A stretch of DNA of 64,000 bases from Eleftheria terrae (lineage in GTDB: Bacteria > Pseudomonadota > Gammaproteobacteria > Burkholderiales > Burkholderiaceae_C), in the NCBI RefSeq assembly GCF_030419005.1, contig NZ_CP106951.1, forward strand, positions 1,488,001 to 1,552,000, given 5' to 3'. Positions 51,109-60,136 of this stretch are shown piece by piece (the stretch's first letter is position 1; every line of letters starts with the position of its first letter). Under the pieces are notes generated by a model that saw nothing but the letters and a program-made list of their open reading frames with translations, did not search any database and had not been told where the DNA came from. The position numbers and the translations under genes were made by a program.

Positions 51109-54100
51109 GCCATGTCCTCCTCGGCCACCGGCTGCGGCGCCGGCAGCTCGGGCATCAGCGGCAGGCGCAATTCGAACAACGCGCCACCGCCCTCGCGATT
51201 GCGCCCGCTGATCTCGCCGCCGTGCAGGTGCGCGATGCGGGCCACCGTGGCCAGCCCCACGCCGGTGCCCGCGAAGGCCTCCTGGCTGTGCAGGCGCTGG
51301 AAGGGGCGGAACAGGCGATGGGCATATTCCTCGGGGAAGCCCACGCCTTCGTCGGCCAGCTCCAGCACCACCTGGTCGCGCTCGCGGCGCGCGGTGAACT
51401 CGAGCCGGCACACCGGCCGGCCCTGCGAGAACTTGGCGGCGTTGTCCATCAGGTTCTCCAGCGCGGCCTGCAGCAGCCCCCGGTCGGCCACCAGGTCGAA
51501 GTGGGCCGGGGTCCAGCACTCCACCACCCGGTCGGGGTAGCGCTCCTGCACCGTCTCGACCACCGTGCGGGCGAGCGCCGCGACATCGAAACGCTGCAAG
51601 CGCAGCGTCGCCCGCGACACCCGCGACAGCGACAGGATGTCGGAAATCAGCTCGTCCATGCGGCGCGCGTTGCGCAGCACGCGTTCCAGGTAGTGGCGCG
51701 CGCGGTCGTCCACCTGGCCCACCTGGCCGGACAGCACCGCTTCCAGGAAGCCCTTCATCACCTGCACCGGCGCCCGCAGGTCGTGCGAGACGGAGTAGGA
51801 GAAGGACTCCAGCTCGTCGTTGAGCTGCTGCAGCCGGCTCGACTGGCGCTCCAGCTCGGTGATGTCGGTGTCCACGCCGACCCAGCTCTCCACCTCGCCG
51901 CCGGGCTGCAGCACCGGCGCCGCCACGCACAGGAAGCTGCGGTAGCTGCCGGCCTGGGTGCGCAGCCGGCGTCGCACCCGCATCGGGCGGATCTCGCGCG
52001 AGGCCTGCATGAACGCCTCACGGGTCGGCTCGACGTCCTCGGGATGCAGGGCGTCGATCCAGCGCAGGTCCAGCCAGTCTTCATCGGCGCTGCCCACCAG
52101 CTCGTACCAGGCCCGGTTGAGGTAGGTGACGCGGCCGCGCGCGTCGGCCTGCCAGAGGATCTGCGGCGACAGGTCGGACAGCACGCGGTATTGCTGCTCC
52201 CGCTGCGCCAGCGCGCGGGTGCGCTGCTCCACCGTCGCCTCCAGTTCGGCATTGAGGGTGCGCAGCGCGTCCAGCGCCTGCTGCTCGGCACTGCGGTCCA
52301 CCGGGCACAGCAGGCGGTGGCCGGGGCCGTCGAAGGGCGCGTCCTGCCCATAGATGTCCACCACGATGCAGTGGCCGGAGGCGGTCTGGTGCCGCCAGCG
52401 GCGCTCGGCCGGCGGTGGCCGCCCGCCCGTCTCCTGCAGGTAGCGCTCGACGACCTCGCGGTCGGCCTCGGGATGCAGGTCGAAGACGGTCTTGCCCAGG
52501 AACTCGTCCCGGCTGTAGCCGTAGTTGCGCACCGCGGCCTGGTTCACCTGCATGATGCGGCGGCTGGCGGTGTCGTAGGTCCACATCGGCAGCGGATGGT
52601 GGTCGAACAGGGCGCGGTAGCGGCGTTCGCTGTCGCGCACCCGCTGCTGCGCCTCATGCCGGGCGCTGATGTCGCGCAGCACCAGCAGCCAGTGCAGCTC
52701 GCCGCCCTGCGGCGCCATCACCGGGATCAGGTCCACCTCGGTCCAGCGCCGGCCCTGCCGCATGGGCAGCTCCATCTCCAGGCGGGCCGGCAGCTGCCGC
52801 TGCATGCTGTCCCGCAGCACCTGGGCCTGCTCGCGCAGCAGCCCGCGCTCGGCATCGAAGAGCTGCTGCTGCACCGGCGCCTGCAGCATCACCGCCTCGC
52901 CGTGCACCGCGTCATAGGCCGGGTTGGCCCACAGCCGCTCCAGCGAGCCGTCGCTGCCCGGGCGGGCCAGCAGCACCGCATCCCCGGTCAGGAACAAGGC
53001 GCCCGACAGGGCATCGTTCAGGCGCGCAGCGCCGTAGGCCTCGGTGATGTCCTGCACCGTGCCGAGCACATGGGTCGGCCGGCCGGCTTCATCCTGCAAC
53101 TGCACGGTGGCGCGTGCATGCAGGACGCGCTCGCTGCCGTCGCTGCGCCGGACCCGGTGCACCACGTCCAGGTCGGCCTGTCCCTTGTACAAGGCGCGCG
53201 TGCGCTCGGAGAAGCTGGCCCGGTCGGCCGGATGCACCAGGCCCTCCAGCAGGTCGTGGCTGATCACCGTGTCTGCGGGCACGCCATACAGGGCATGCGT
53301 CTGGGCCGACCACTCGATGCTGCCGTCGCGGAGGTCGAGCCGCCAGGAGCCGATCGCGGCGGTGCGTTGCACCTCCTCCAGGCGCTCGGCATTGCGCCGC
53401 AGCGCGTCGGTGAGCTGGGCCACGCGGGCCTGCTCGGCGGCCATGGCGCGGGCCACGCCGGCCAGCTCGCTGAGGGCCATCTCGTCCGATCGCGCCAGGG
53501 CCTGGCCCGGGTTGCCGGCCGCCTGCACCAGCTTGGCCACGTCCCGCCGCAGCACCCAGTGGCTGTAACCCACCAGCGCCACCGCCAGCAGGGCCAGCCC
53601 GGCCACGGTGAAGGCCATCATGTCGCGCCAGCGGGCCAGGCCGTCGCGTCCGGGATGGGGGTGGGCGGGGGCCGGCTCGGCCAGCAGCTCGGCCACCTGC
53701 TGCCCGCGCAGCACGACGGGCAGGCGCAGCGTGCCGTTGGCGTCAGTGCTGGCAGGGGTCGACGGCCCCTGGCGCGGCGCCTCGAACCAGTGCACCCGCA
53801 CATGGAAACTCTGGCCCAGCAGGTGCTCCTCCCGGCCGGCCATCAGGCCGGCATCCAGTTGCATCGCAAAGCTGCCGACCGGCGCACCGTCGCGTGCGAC
53901 GATGCTGTGCCGCATCAGCAGGACCGATTCGTCGCCCTGCACGGTCCACACGCCCCGGCCGGCATCCCGCGGCCAGGCCGCCAGCGCCGGCGGCCGGCTC
54001 GCGTTCGGCGCGCTGCAGGCGGGCTCGCCATCGCTGTGCAGCACCCAGGCGCCGATCACCGCCTGCTCGGCCTGCAGCAAGTCCTGCGGGAAGCTGTCGC

Positions 54101-54359
54101 AATGCGGGCTGCCGCGCAGGGCCGGCTCGCCCAGGCGGGCAGCGCCGATGGCCAGCACCTGCAGGGCCTGTTCCAGGTTGCGCTCGACGCCCCTGGCGCG
54201 TTCCTCGGCGGCCTGCAGGGCCGCACGCTGGGCGGCCTGCAGCTCTTCCTGGTAGGCCTGCCGGCCCAGCCAGACCGACACCGCCAGCAGCGGCAGCAGC
54301 ACATAGAGCGCCACCCGCAACAGGACGCGGTACAGCGGCAGCTTGCGCAGCACGCTCAT
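51105..54359 (-). CDS. membrane-bound multi-PAS sensor histidine kinase
   Basis: 1084 residues from the ATG at 54359 (GGAGG ribosome site). Two transmembrane helices (about 9-30 and 245-268) flank a periplasmic sensor region of about 215 residues. Cytoplasmic part: four PAS-like modules (GSWRLDLRDGSIEWSAQTHA; VLLARPGSDGSLERLWANPA; PMWTYDTASRRIMQVNQAAV; ILWQADARGRVTYLNRAWYE), HisKA with H859 (YSVSHDLRAPVQVMKGF) and HATPase (LENLMDNAAKF, LADEGVGFPEE, GTGVGLATVARI). All catalytic residues are present. The frame stays open upstream through the 63-bp repeats, but the ATG at 54359 immediately precedes the first membrane helix. Confidence 0.93.
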   Translation of the reverse strand: MSVLRKLPLYRVLLRVALYVLLPLLAVSVWLGRQAYQEELQAAQRAALQAAEERARGVERNLEQALQVLAIGAARLGEPALRGSPHCDSFPQDLLQAEQAVIGAWVLHSDGEPACSAPNASRPPALAAWPRDAGRGVWTVQGDESVLLMRHSIVARDGAPVGSFAMQLDAGLMAGREEHLLGQSFHVRVHWFEAPRQGPSTPASTDANGTLRLPVVLRGQQVAELLAEPAPAHPHPGRDGLARWRDMMAFTVAGLALLAVALVGYSHWVLRRDVAKLVQAAGNPGQALARSDEMALSELAGVARAMAAEQARVAQLTDALRRNAERLEEVQRTAAIGSWRLDLRDGSIEWSAQTHALYGVPADTVISHDLLEGLVHPADRASFSERTRALYKGQADLDVVHRVRRSDGSERVLHARATVQLQDEAGRPTHVLGTVQDITEAYGAARLNDALSGALFLTGDAVLLARPGSDGSLERLWANPAYDAVHGEAVMLQAPVQQQLFDAERGLLREQAQVLRDSMQRQLPARLEMELPMRQGRRWTEVDLIPVMAPQGGELHWLLVLRDISARHEAQQRVRDSERRYRALFDHHPLPMWTYDTASRRIMQVNQAAVRNYGYSRDEFLGKTVFDLHPEADREVVERYLQETGGRPPPAERRWRHQTASGHCIVVDIYGQDAPFDGPGHRLLCPVDRSAEQQALDALRTLNAELEATVEQRTRALAQREQQYRVLSDLSPQILWQADARGRVTYLNRAWYELVGSADEDWLDLRWIDALHPEDVEPTREAFMQASREIRPMRVRRRLRTQAGSYRSFLCVAAPVLQPGGEVESWVGVDTDITELERQSSRLQQLNDELESFSYSVSHDLRAPVQVMKGFLEAVLSGQVGQVDDRARHYLERVLRNARRMDELISDILSLSRVSRATLRLQRFDVAALARTVVETVQERYPDRVVECWTPAHFDLVADRGLLQAALENLMDNAAKFSQGRPVCRLEFTARRERDQVVLELADEGVGFPEEYAHRLFRPFQRLHSQEAFAGTGVGLATVARIAHLHGGEISGRNREGGGALFELRLPLMPELPAPQPVAEEDMA

Positions 54360-54997
54360 CGTGCGGCCTCCTCGCGGGGGATGGGGCGGCGCCGGTCGTG
54401 GTCTTCGGGCGGCCGCGGGCCCTGCATCCCACGCCGTGCGTGCTGACGCACAGCGGTGCGAGCGCCTTCGGGCGGCCATGCGCCGCTCATTCGGCAACCT
54501 CCGTGCTGGCGCACTGCGGTGCGAGCGCCTTCGGGCGGCCGTGCACCGCTCATTCGGCAACCTCCGTGCTGGCGCACTGCGGTGCGAGCGCCTTCGGGCG
54601 GCCGTGCACCGCTCATTCGGCAACCTCCGTGCTGGCGCACTGCGGTGCGAGCGCCTTCGGGCGGCCGTGCACCGCTCATTCGGCAACCTCCGTGCTGACG
54701 CACAGCGGTGCGAGCGCCTTCGGGCGGCCGTGCACCGCTCATGACAACTCTGCGGGGCGCTTGCGGATATCCACGGGCCGGCCCTTCCTCGGTGAACGAC
54801 AAACTGCAGGACGTGGCGCCGCCCGCACGGCGGGCCGCAGGCGGCGTGGCGCGCGCCCGGCCGGTCTTCTCGCCGGGGCCGGGGCGGTCCTCGTGCGCGG
54901 GAAGGCCTGCTGAAAGTTCAGCAAACGATGCGCCCGTGCGGACCGCCGGCAGCTGGATCCACCGGCTCAACGGCAGGGCAGCGCGACAGCGGGTCAT
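54356..54997 (-). CDS. candidate repeat-containing ORF bridging two operon genes (doubtful)
   Basis: A 213-codon frame whose ATG (54997) overlaps the stop of the GGDEF-EAL gene (ATGA) and whose stop overlaps the PAS kinase start (ATGA). It contains five copies of a 21-residue unit beginning MSGARPPEGART. Four of these Met codons (54490, 54553, 54616, 54679) have GGAGGT six bases upstream, so shorter leader peptides of 44 to 107 residues could start there. Against coding: third-position GC within the repeat is about 62 percent, below the genes around it, and the composition is Arg/Pro/Gly-rich like chance frames. Either a real coupling ORF or coincidence. Confidence 0.3.
   Translation of the reverse strand: MTRCRAALPLSRWIQLPAVRTGASFAELSAGLPAHEDRPGPGEKTGRARATPPAARRAGGATSCSLSFTEEGPARGYPQAPRRVVMSGARPPEGARTAVRQHGGCRMSGARPPEGARTAVRQHGGCRMSGARPPEGARTAVRQHGGCRMSGARPPEGARTAVRQHGGCRMSGAWPPEGARTAVRQHARRGMQGPRPPEDHDRRRPIPREEAAR
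54440..54742. repeat. 63-bp tandem repeat, 4.8 copies
   Basis: Copies start at 54440, 54503, 54566, 54629 and 54692 (the last is 51 bp). Copies 2-4 are virtually identical; the outer copies share GCTGACGCACAGCGG where the inner ones have GCTGGCGCACTGCGG. Each contains GCGGTGC...GCACCGC arms around CGCC-TTCG-GGCG, i.e. a plus-strand UUCG tetraloop hairpin. On the minus strand the first four copies also hold GGAGGT-N6-ATG. The period of 21 codons keeps every frame open. Confidence 0.95.
54743..54993. other. spacer between the GGDEF-EAL gene and the repeats
   Basis: With the repeats this makes a 634-base region (54360-54993) without a confidently assigned gene. It contains a perfect palindrome TGCTGAA-AG-TTCAGCA at 54908-54923, which could be a regulator site for a transcript starting before the PAS kinase. 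No clear promoter was recognised. Confidence 0.4.
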
Positions 54998-57570
54998 CGC
55001 GCCGCAGGCACCCCCGGCGGCGCCGCGGCCGCCGCGTCGTCCCGCTCACGCCGGTGCAGCGACTGCCGCACGAAACCCTGCAAGGCCTCGTCTCGCCAGG
55101 GCACCGGCAGCCATGCATCGACCTCGCCGCGCGCAGCGGCGGCCTGCACGCCCGGCAGGTCGACCCGGCCGCACAGCACGCTGCGGCGCAGCGCCGGATA
55201 CAACGCGTGCACTGCCTGCAACAGCGCCAGGCCGCCGCCGTCTGGCAGGTGCAGGTCGGCCAGCAGCAGCTCGGCGCTCTCCTCCCGCAGCAGGCCCAGC
55301 GCTTCGACGGCGCTGCCGGCCGTGCGGACGCGGCACTCCTCGCGCCGCAGCGCGCGGGCCATCGAGCGCAGGATCTCCGGCTCGCCGTGCACCAGCAGCA
55401 CCCGCGGCACCTGCAGCGGCCCGGCCTCGCCAGCGGGTGCCAGCCGGAACTCCCGCAGGAAGCCGTCGAGCCGGGCCGCCGGCATCGGCAGCGCGATCAG
55501 GTAGCCCTGCGCCTGCTGGCAGCCGTGGCGTCGCAAGGCCTGCAGCTGGGCCGGTGTTTCCACGCCTTCGGCAGAGACCTGCAGGCCGAGATGCCGCGCA
55601 ATGTCCATCACGCTCAGCGCGATGGCACCGCCGCCGCTCTCGTCGGCCATCTCGGCCACGAAGCTGCGGTCGATCTTGACCTTGTCGACCGGCAGGCGGC
55701 GCAGCTGGCCAAGGCTGGAGAAGCCGGTGCCGAAATCGTCGATCGCGATGCCGATGCCCAGCTCGCGCAAGCCGCGCAGGGTGTCCGCCGCCCGGCCGGC
55801 CGGCTCCATCAGCACGGCTTCGGTGAGGTCGAGCTGCAAGCGCTGCGGCGACAGGCCGGTGCGCTCCAGCACCCCCTGCAGCAAGGCCGGGAAATCGGGC
55901 CGCTGCAACTGCAGGGCCGACACATTGACCGCCAGCGCCCCCTCCACCAGGCCCTGCTCCAGCCACTGCCGGTGCCGGGCGCAGGCTTCCTCCAGCACCC
56001 ACTCGCCCAGTGCGACGATCTGGCCGGTCTCCTCCGCAAGCGGCACGAAACGAGCCGGGCTGATCTGGCCGAGGCCCGGATGCTGCCAGCGGATCAGCGC
56101 CTCCACGCCGCCGATGCGGCCACTGGCCAGGTCGAGCACCGGCTGGTAATGCAGCTCGAACTCGCGCCGGCGGATGGCCGTCTGCAGGCGCTGGCGCATC
56201 TCGGTGCGCTCGTTGAGGCGCTGCATCAGCTCGGCGCTGTACACCTGCCAGGTGTTGCGGCCGGCCCGCTTGGCCGCGTACATCGCCATGTCGGCCTGCT
56301 GCACCAGCGGCTGGGCCGGCTCGCCGGGCAGCCCCTGCGAGACCGCCACGCCAATGCTGCAGCTGGCGTACAGGGTGCGTCCACCCAGCTCGCAGGGCGC
56401 GGCCACCGCTGCCGCGATCTCGCGCACCAGCGGCAGCGCGGCATCGGCCTGGGACAGGCCGGGCAGCAGTACCAGGAATTCATCGTCGCCCAGCCGCCCC
56501 AGCGTGTCGCCGCCGCCCAGGCAGCGGCCGATGCGCGCGGCCACCTCGCGCAGCAGGCGGTCGCCGATCTCGTGGCCCAGGGTGTCGTTGACTTCCTTGA
56601 AGTGGTCCAGGTCGATCACCAGCGCCACCAGGCGACGGCCTTCGCTGCCCAAGTCAGCCAGGGCGCGTGCCAGGCCGGCCATCAGGCCGTTGCGGTCCGG
56701 CAGCCCGGTCAGCGGGTCGGTGCCGCTGACTGCGCCGGCGGCCGGCAGCGCTTCGCCATGGCCCGGCGGCGCGGGCGACAGCTCCCGCAGCACCAGCAGC
56801 GCGGCTTCCTGGCCGTCCCAGTCGGTGCAGGCGCTGTGCGGCAGCAGGCGGCGCGGCCGGCCCTGCCCGTCAAGCAACGTGAGCGCGGCTGGCACCGGCG
56901 CTGCAAGAGCGGCCGCAGCGGCCTCCGGCAGGGGCTGGCCCGGCCGGGCGGCCAGGCCGAACAGCGCGGCGGCGGCCGGGTTGGCGTAGAGCAGTGGCGG
57001 GTCGGGCAGCTCGGTCAGCGGCCATACCAGCACCGCATCGTCGCTGTCGTGCAGCAGGCCCCGCAGGCTGGCTTCGCTGCGGGCCAGGCGCTGCTGCTCG
57101 CGCAAGGCCTCCCGCAGCTTCTGCACCTGGCCGCGAAACAGCGAGCGCAACCGGTCGCGCTCTTCCAGCAGCCCGGCCACCACCTGCTGGCGCCCCAGCG
57201 CGCCGCGCAGGCTGCGGGCCAGTCCGGCCACGTCGATCTGGCCCTTCACCAGGCAGTCGGCCGCGCCTCGGGCCAGCAGCTCGCGCTCGCGCAGCGCATC
57301 GTCGCTGTCCATCAGCACCAGGATGGGCGCGCGCTGCTGTGCATGGCGTGGCAAGCCAAGCAGCGCGTCACCACGGTGGGGGCCCAGTTGCTGAGCCACC
57401 AGGTAGACGTCGTGCCGGGCCTGGGCGAAAGCCGCCACCGCCGCATCGAAGCTGTCCACGCACTCCGGCACGCAGCCGGGCGGCGGCAGGCGGCACAGCA
57501 GGTCCTGCAGCAGCAGGCGGTCTTCGGCGTCTTCGTCCGCCAGCAGGACGCGCAGCGCGCCGCCCGTCAT
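54994..57570 (-). CDS. REC-GGDEF-EAL-REC c-di-GMP protein with pseudo-receiver
   Basis: 858 residues. First receiver (1-120) keeps acidic residues (LLADEDAED) and Lys (CLVKGQ), but the phospho-acceptor position is Ala59 (HDVYLVAQQLGP). Then a coiled coil, a PAS-like domain, GGDEF (about 295-455; DPLTGLPDRNGL, DLDHFKEVNDTLGH, signature RLGDDEF) and EAL (about 470-715; EALIRW, VNVSALQ, LDLTEA, IDDFGTGFSS, KVKIDRS, SAEGVET, QGYLIALPM) with all catalytic residues. A second receiver (about 735-840) has a normal Asp (LLLADLHLPDGGG). Phosphodiesterase activity is expected; the GDDEF variant is usually active. The ATG overlaps the upstream sensor's stop. Confidence 0.92.
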   Translation of the reverse strand: MTGGALRVLLADEDAEDRLLLQDLLCRLPPPGCVPECVDSFDAAVAAFAQARHDVYLVAQQLGPHRGDALLGLPRHAQQRAPILVLMDSDDALRERELLARGAADCLVKGQIDVAGLARSLRGALGRQQVVAGLLEERDRLRSLFRGQVQKLREALREQQRLARSEASLRGLLHDSDDAVLVWPLTELPDPPLLYANPAAAALFGLAARPGQPLPEAAAAALAAPVPAALTLLDGQGRPRRLLPHSACTDWDGQEAALLVLRELSPAPPGHGEALPAAGAVSGTDPLTGLPDRNGLMAGLARALADLGSEGRRLVALVIDLDHFKEVNDTLGHEIGDRLLREVAARIGRCLGGGDTLGRLGDDEFLVLLPGLSQADAALPLVREIAAAVAAPCELGGRTLYASCSIGVAVSQGLPGEPAQPLVQQADMAMYAAKRAGRNTWQVYSAELMQRLNERTEMRQRLQTAIRRREFELHYQPVLDLASGRIGGVEALIRWQHPGLGQISPARFVPLAEETGQIVALGEWVLEEACARHRQWLEQGLVEGALAVNVSALQLQRPDFPALLQGVLERTGLSPQRLQLDLTEAVLMEPAGRAADTLRGLRELGIGIAIDDFGTGFSSLGQLRRLPVDKVKIDRSFVAEMADESGGGAIALSVMDIARHLGLQVSAEGVETPAQLQALRRHGCQQAQGYLIALPMPAARLDGFLREFRLAPAGEAGPLQVPRVLLVHGEPEILRSMARALRREECRVRTAGSAVEALGLLREESAELLLADLHLPDGGGLALLQAVHALYPALRRSVLCGRVDLPGVQAAAARGEVDAWLPVPWRDEALQGFVRQSLHRRERDDAAAAAPPGVPAAR

Positions 57571-59861
57571 GCGGCGTTGCGAGCCGGCAGCGGCTCGGCG
57601 GGCAGCAGCGCGTCGACAGCGCCCGTCCCGTGGTCGTCGGTGCCGGCCGCCTGGCGCAGCGGCAGCCGGAGCACGAAGCTCGCGCCCGGGCCCTGCACCG
57701 ACCGCAACTCCACGCTGCCGTGGTGGCGCTCGGCGATGGTGCGCACCAGTGCCAGGCCGAGGCCGGAGCCTTCGTAGCGGCCGCGCTCCTGCAGCCGCTG
57801 CAGCGGCAGGAACAGGCGCGCCGCCTGCTGCGGGTCGATGCCGATGCCGTGGTCACGCACCTCGATCTCGACCCGCGCCGGCTCGCCGGCCAGGCTGCGC
57901 GCGCTGAGCTGCACCTGGGGCGGCACGCCGGGCCGGGTGAACTTCAGCGCATTGACCAGCAAATGGTGCAGCAGCTGGCGCAGCTGGGTGGCATCGGCCT
58001 CGACAATGGGCAATGGCAGCACGGCGACGCGCGCGTCGCTGCGGCGCACCTCGGCGTCCAGCCCGGCCAGCACCTGCATCGCCAGCTGGTAGAGGTCGAC
58101 GCTCTCGAAGGCCGGCGCGCGGCTACCGGCCTGGGCATAGGCCAGCAGGTCGCCGGTCAGGCGCGACAGCCGGCGGCCGGCCTGGCTGATGCGGTCCAGG
58201 TCCTGGCGGCCCTCCTCGTCCAGCACGTCGGCCTGGCGGCGCTGCAGCCGCTCGGAGAAGGCCTCGATCTTGCGCAGCGGCTCGCGCAGCGCCTGCGCGG
58301 CCAGCTCAGCCAGCTCCGCGCCGGCCGGCCGGCCGGCGCCGGCCTGCGCCTCGGCTGCGCGCGGGGCCGCGGCCAGGCGGCGGCCGATGAACACCACGCT
58401 GCCGTCGGCGGCCAGGCTGCAGGCCCAGTCCAGCCAGGGATCCCTGTCCAGCAGCGCTGGGTGCAGCCGCGCCATGCCATGCTCGCGCCGCTCGCCGGGC
58501 TGCAGGCCGGTGAAGGCGGCACGGTCGTCCGGATGCAGCAGCTCCAGCCACGGCGTGCCCACCAGGCTGGCGCTGTCACGGCCGAGCAATTCCTCGAAGG
58601 CCGGATTGAGCTGCTGCAGCCGGCCGTGCCGGTCGGCACTGCCACACAGGTCGGGGCAGAGGCCGAAGAATCGGTCGCGCTCGTCAATCGCCTGCTGCGC
58701 AGCGGCCCGCAGCCCGCTGTCGGCCAGCGCCCCGCACACCGGGGCCACCGACGCCACCGGGGCCACCGGCGGCAGCGGCGTGACGGGCGCGGCGACCATG
58801 CGGGGCGGCAGCGCGGCGCTGCACAGCAGGTCGGACTCGACCGCTGCGGCGGCAATCTGGGCCAGCTGGGTCGCCATGGCCAGGTCTTCGTCGTTGAAGT
58901 CGCCCTCGTGCCGGTCGGACAGCTGCAGCACCCCCACCGGCTGGCCTTCACGGCCGACCAGCGGCACTGCCAGCCAGCCGCGCAACGCCGGCCGGCCCGG
59001 CGCCGGCTGGGCCAGCGCGCGCCAGCGGGGATGGCGCGCCAGCTCGGCCGTGCCCAACCGCACCGGCGCGCCGTGCTGCAGCAGCAGGGTGCACAGGCGA
59101 CGCGCCTGGCGCGCCTGCGCCACCGCATCCTGCTGGCCGCGGAAGGCCGCGTACTTGGCCGACAGCGATGCGGCATGCCGGTCGCCCGCCTCGCCAGCGG
59201 CGCAGATGCTCACCAGGCAGAGATGGGCCGACAGCAGGTGGCGCGCATCGTCGGCGATGCGTTGGACCAGCTCCGGCCGGCCCAGCAGGCGGTTGATCTC
59301 GAGCGACGCGCGGTTGAGCTCGAGCAGCCGCAGGTTGTGCGTGTTGGCGCGTTCCAGCGCGTGGCGCAGCGCGTCCTCGGCCATGCGGCGGGCGGTGATG
59401 TCCATCCCGTGCACCAGCAGCCCGGCCGGCAGCGGCGACACCGACAGCAGCACCCACAGCGCGTCGCCCTGCGGCGTGCAGGCCCGCACTTCCAGCGTGG
59501 CGGGTGCCGTCCCGACAGCGCCCGCGCCTGCAGCCTCGGCCGGGCGGGCACAGCCGAGCAGCAGCTCCTGCAGGGCCAGGCGGTCGGCATGCTCGAACAG
59601 GTCCTCGAAGGGACGGCCCAGCACCGCCTCGCCCGGCATGCCGTAGATGCGCGCCGCGCCGTCGTTCCAGTGCTGCACCCGGCCGTCGAGGTCGAGCACC
59701 GCCAGCGCATCGCGGCCATGCAGCAGCAGCTCCGCGAGCAACGGCGCTGCGGCACCGCCGGCGCCGTCCACCTGCACACCCGGTGCCGGCCGACGATCGC
59801 CACGGTGCGCAGGCGTCTCGACGGACTGCGGCCGGCTGGGAGTTGTCATGCCGGGGAGCAT
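57567..59861 (-). CDS. PAS-GAF-PAS sensor protein lacking the phospho-acceptor His
   Basis: 764 residues, cytoplasmic. PAS 1 (about 40-155; LAVLDLDGRVQHWNDGAARIYGM), GAF (about 175-335; INRLLGRPELVQRIADDARH; GWLAVPLVGREGQPVGVLQLS), PAS 2 (about 375-490; DRFFGLCPDLCGSADRHGRL), then a HisKA-like helix pair and HATPase (HHLLVNALKF, VRDHGIGID, YEGSGLGLALV). The dimerisation motif is LAAQALREPLRKI where relatives have ASHDLQEPLR, so Gln523 replaces the His and Ala the Asp. ATP-binding motifs are intact. First gene of the signalling operon. Start 59861 is preferred; 59849 is an alternative. Confidence 0.88.
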   Translation of the reverse strand: MLPGMTTPSRPQSVETPAHRGDRRPAPGVQVDGAGGAAAPLLAELLLHGRDALAVLDLDGRVQHWNDGAARIYGMPGEAVLGRPFEDLFEHADRLALQELLLGCARPAEAAGAGAVGTAPATLEVRACTPQGDALWVLLSVSPLPAGLLVHGMDITARRMAEDALRHALERANTHNLRLLELNRASLEINRLLGRPELVQRIADDARHLLSAHLCLVSICAAGEAGDRHAASLSAKYAAFRGQQDAVAQARQARRLCTLLLQHGAPVRLGTAELARHPRWRALAQPAPGRPALRGWLAVPLVGREGQPVGVLQLSDRHEGDFNDEDLAMATQLAQIAAAAVESDLLCSAALPPRMVAAPVTPLPPVAPVASVAPVCGALADSGLRAAAQQAIDERDRFFGLCPDLCGSADRHGRLQQLNPAFEELLGRDSASLVGTPWLELLHPDDRAAFTGLQPGERREHGMARLHPALLDRDPWLDWACSLAADGSVVFIGRRLAAAPRAAEAQAGAGRPAGAELAELAAQALREPLRKIEAFSERLQRRQADVLDEEGRQDLDRISQAGRRLSRLTGDLLAYAQAGSRAPAFESVDLYQLAMQVLAGLDAEVRRSDARVAVLPLPIVEADATQLRQLLHHLLVNALKFTRPGVPPQVQLSARSLAGEPARVEIEVRDHGIGIDPQQAARLFLPLQRLQERGRYEGSGLGLALVRTIAERHHGSVELRSVQGPGASFVLRLPLRQAAGTDDHGTGAVDALLPAEPLPARNAA

Positions 59862-59907
59862 ATGCAGAGACCGCCTGCCACCTCCATGGGGATGACGTAG
59901 AGGGGGT

Positions 59908-59922
59908 TAGGAGATTTTCCTA
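59908..59922. promoter_or_regulatory. palindromic box upstream of the signalling operon
   Basis: TAGGA-GATTT-TCCTA lies 47-61 bases before the first operon gene, in the only AT-rich patch of this spacer. Its form (5-bp arms, AT-rich centre) resembles sites of NarL/LuxR-type response regulators. Autoregulation by the regulator at 48888 would be economical, but is inferred. Confidence 0.4.
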
Positions 59923-60011
59923 TTGGACGAGCGCAAGTAGGGGCTTGCGCTGCCGGCGCCCCTCGCCGGGGCGGCCGGCGGCGGACGTGCGCGCTCAACC
60001 GACCGGCCGAA

Positions 60012-60038
60012 GCGGCAGGCGGTCAGGCGGCAGGCGGT
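60012..60038. repeat. short direct repeat in the spacer
   Basis: GCGGCAGGCGGT occurs twice with a 15-base period (60012-60023, 60027-60038). A perfect palindrome GCCGGCGCCGGC follows at 60085-60096 near the end of the flagellar unit. No function assigned. Confidence 0.5.
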
Positions 60039-60136
60039 GAGGTGGGGCGGCAGAATGGAAACGGCCCGCGCAGGCGGGCGGAAGGCCGGCGCCGGCGCGG
60101 CCGGCGGCTCGGATGCAGGGCAGCTGGCGAGCCGGC

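Noticed and set aside
51105..54686. Extension of the PAS kinase start into the repeats (1193 residues)
   Set aside because: The frame is open, but the added residues are an Arg-rich repeat ahead of a normal membrane helix, and the ATG at 54359 has its own GGAGG ribosome site.
54440..54742. CRISPR array
   Set aside because: The 63-bp units are directly adjacent without unique spacers and there are no cas genes, so this is a tandem repeat.
54343..54744. Plus-strand open frame of 133 codons through the 63-bp repeats
   Set aside because: It has the highest third-position GC of the frames, but no ribosome site, overlaps the start of the PAS kinase on the other strand, and encodes only the repetitive Arg/Leu/Ala unit.
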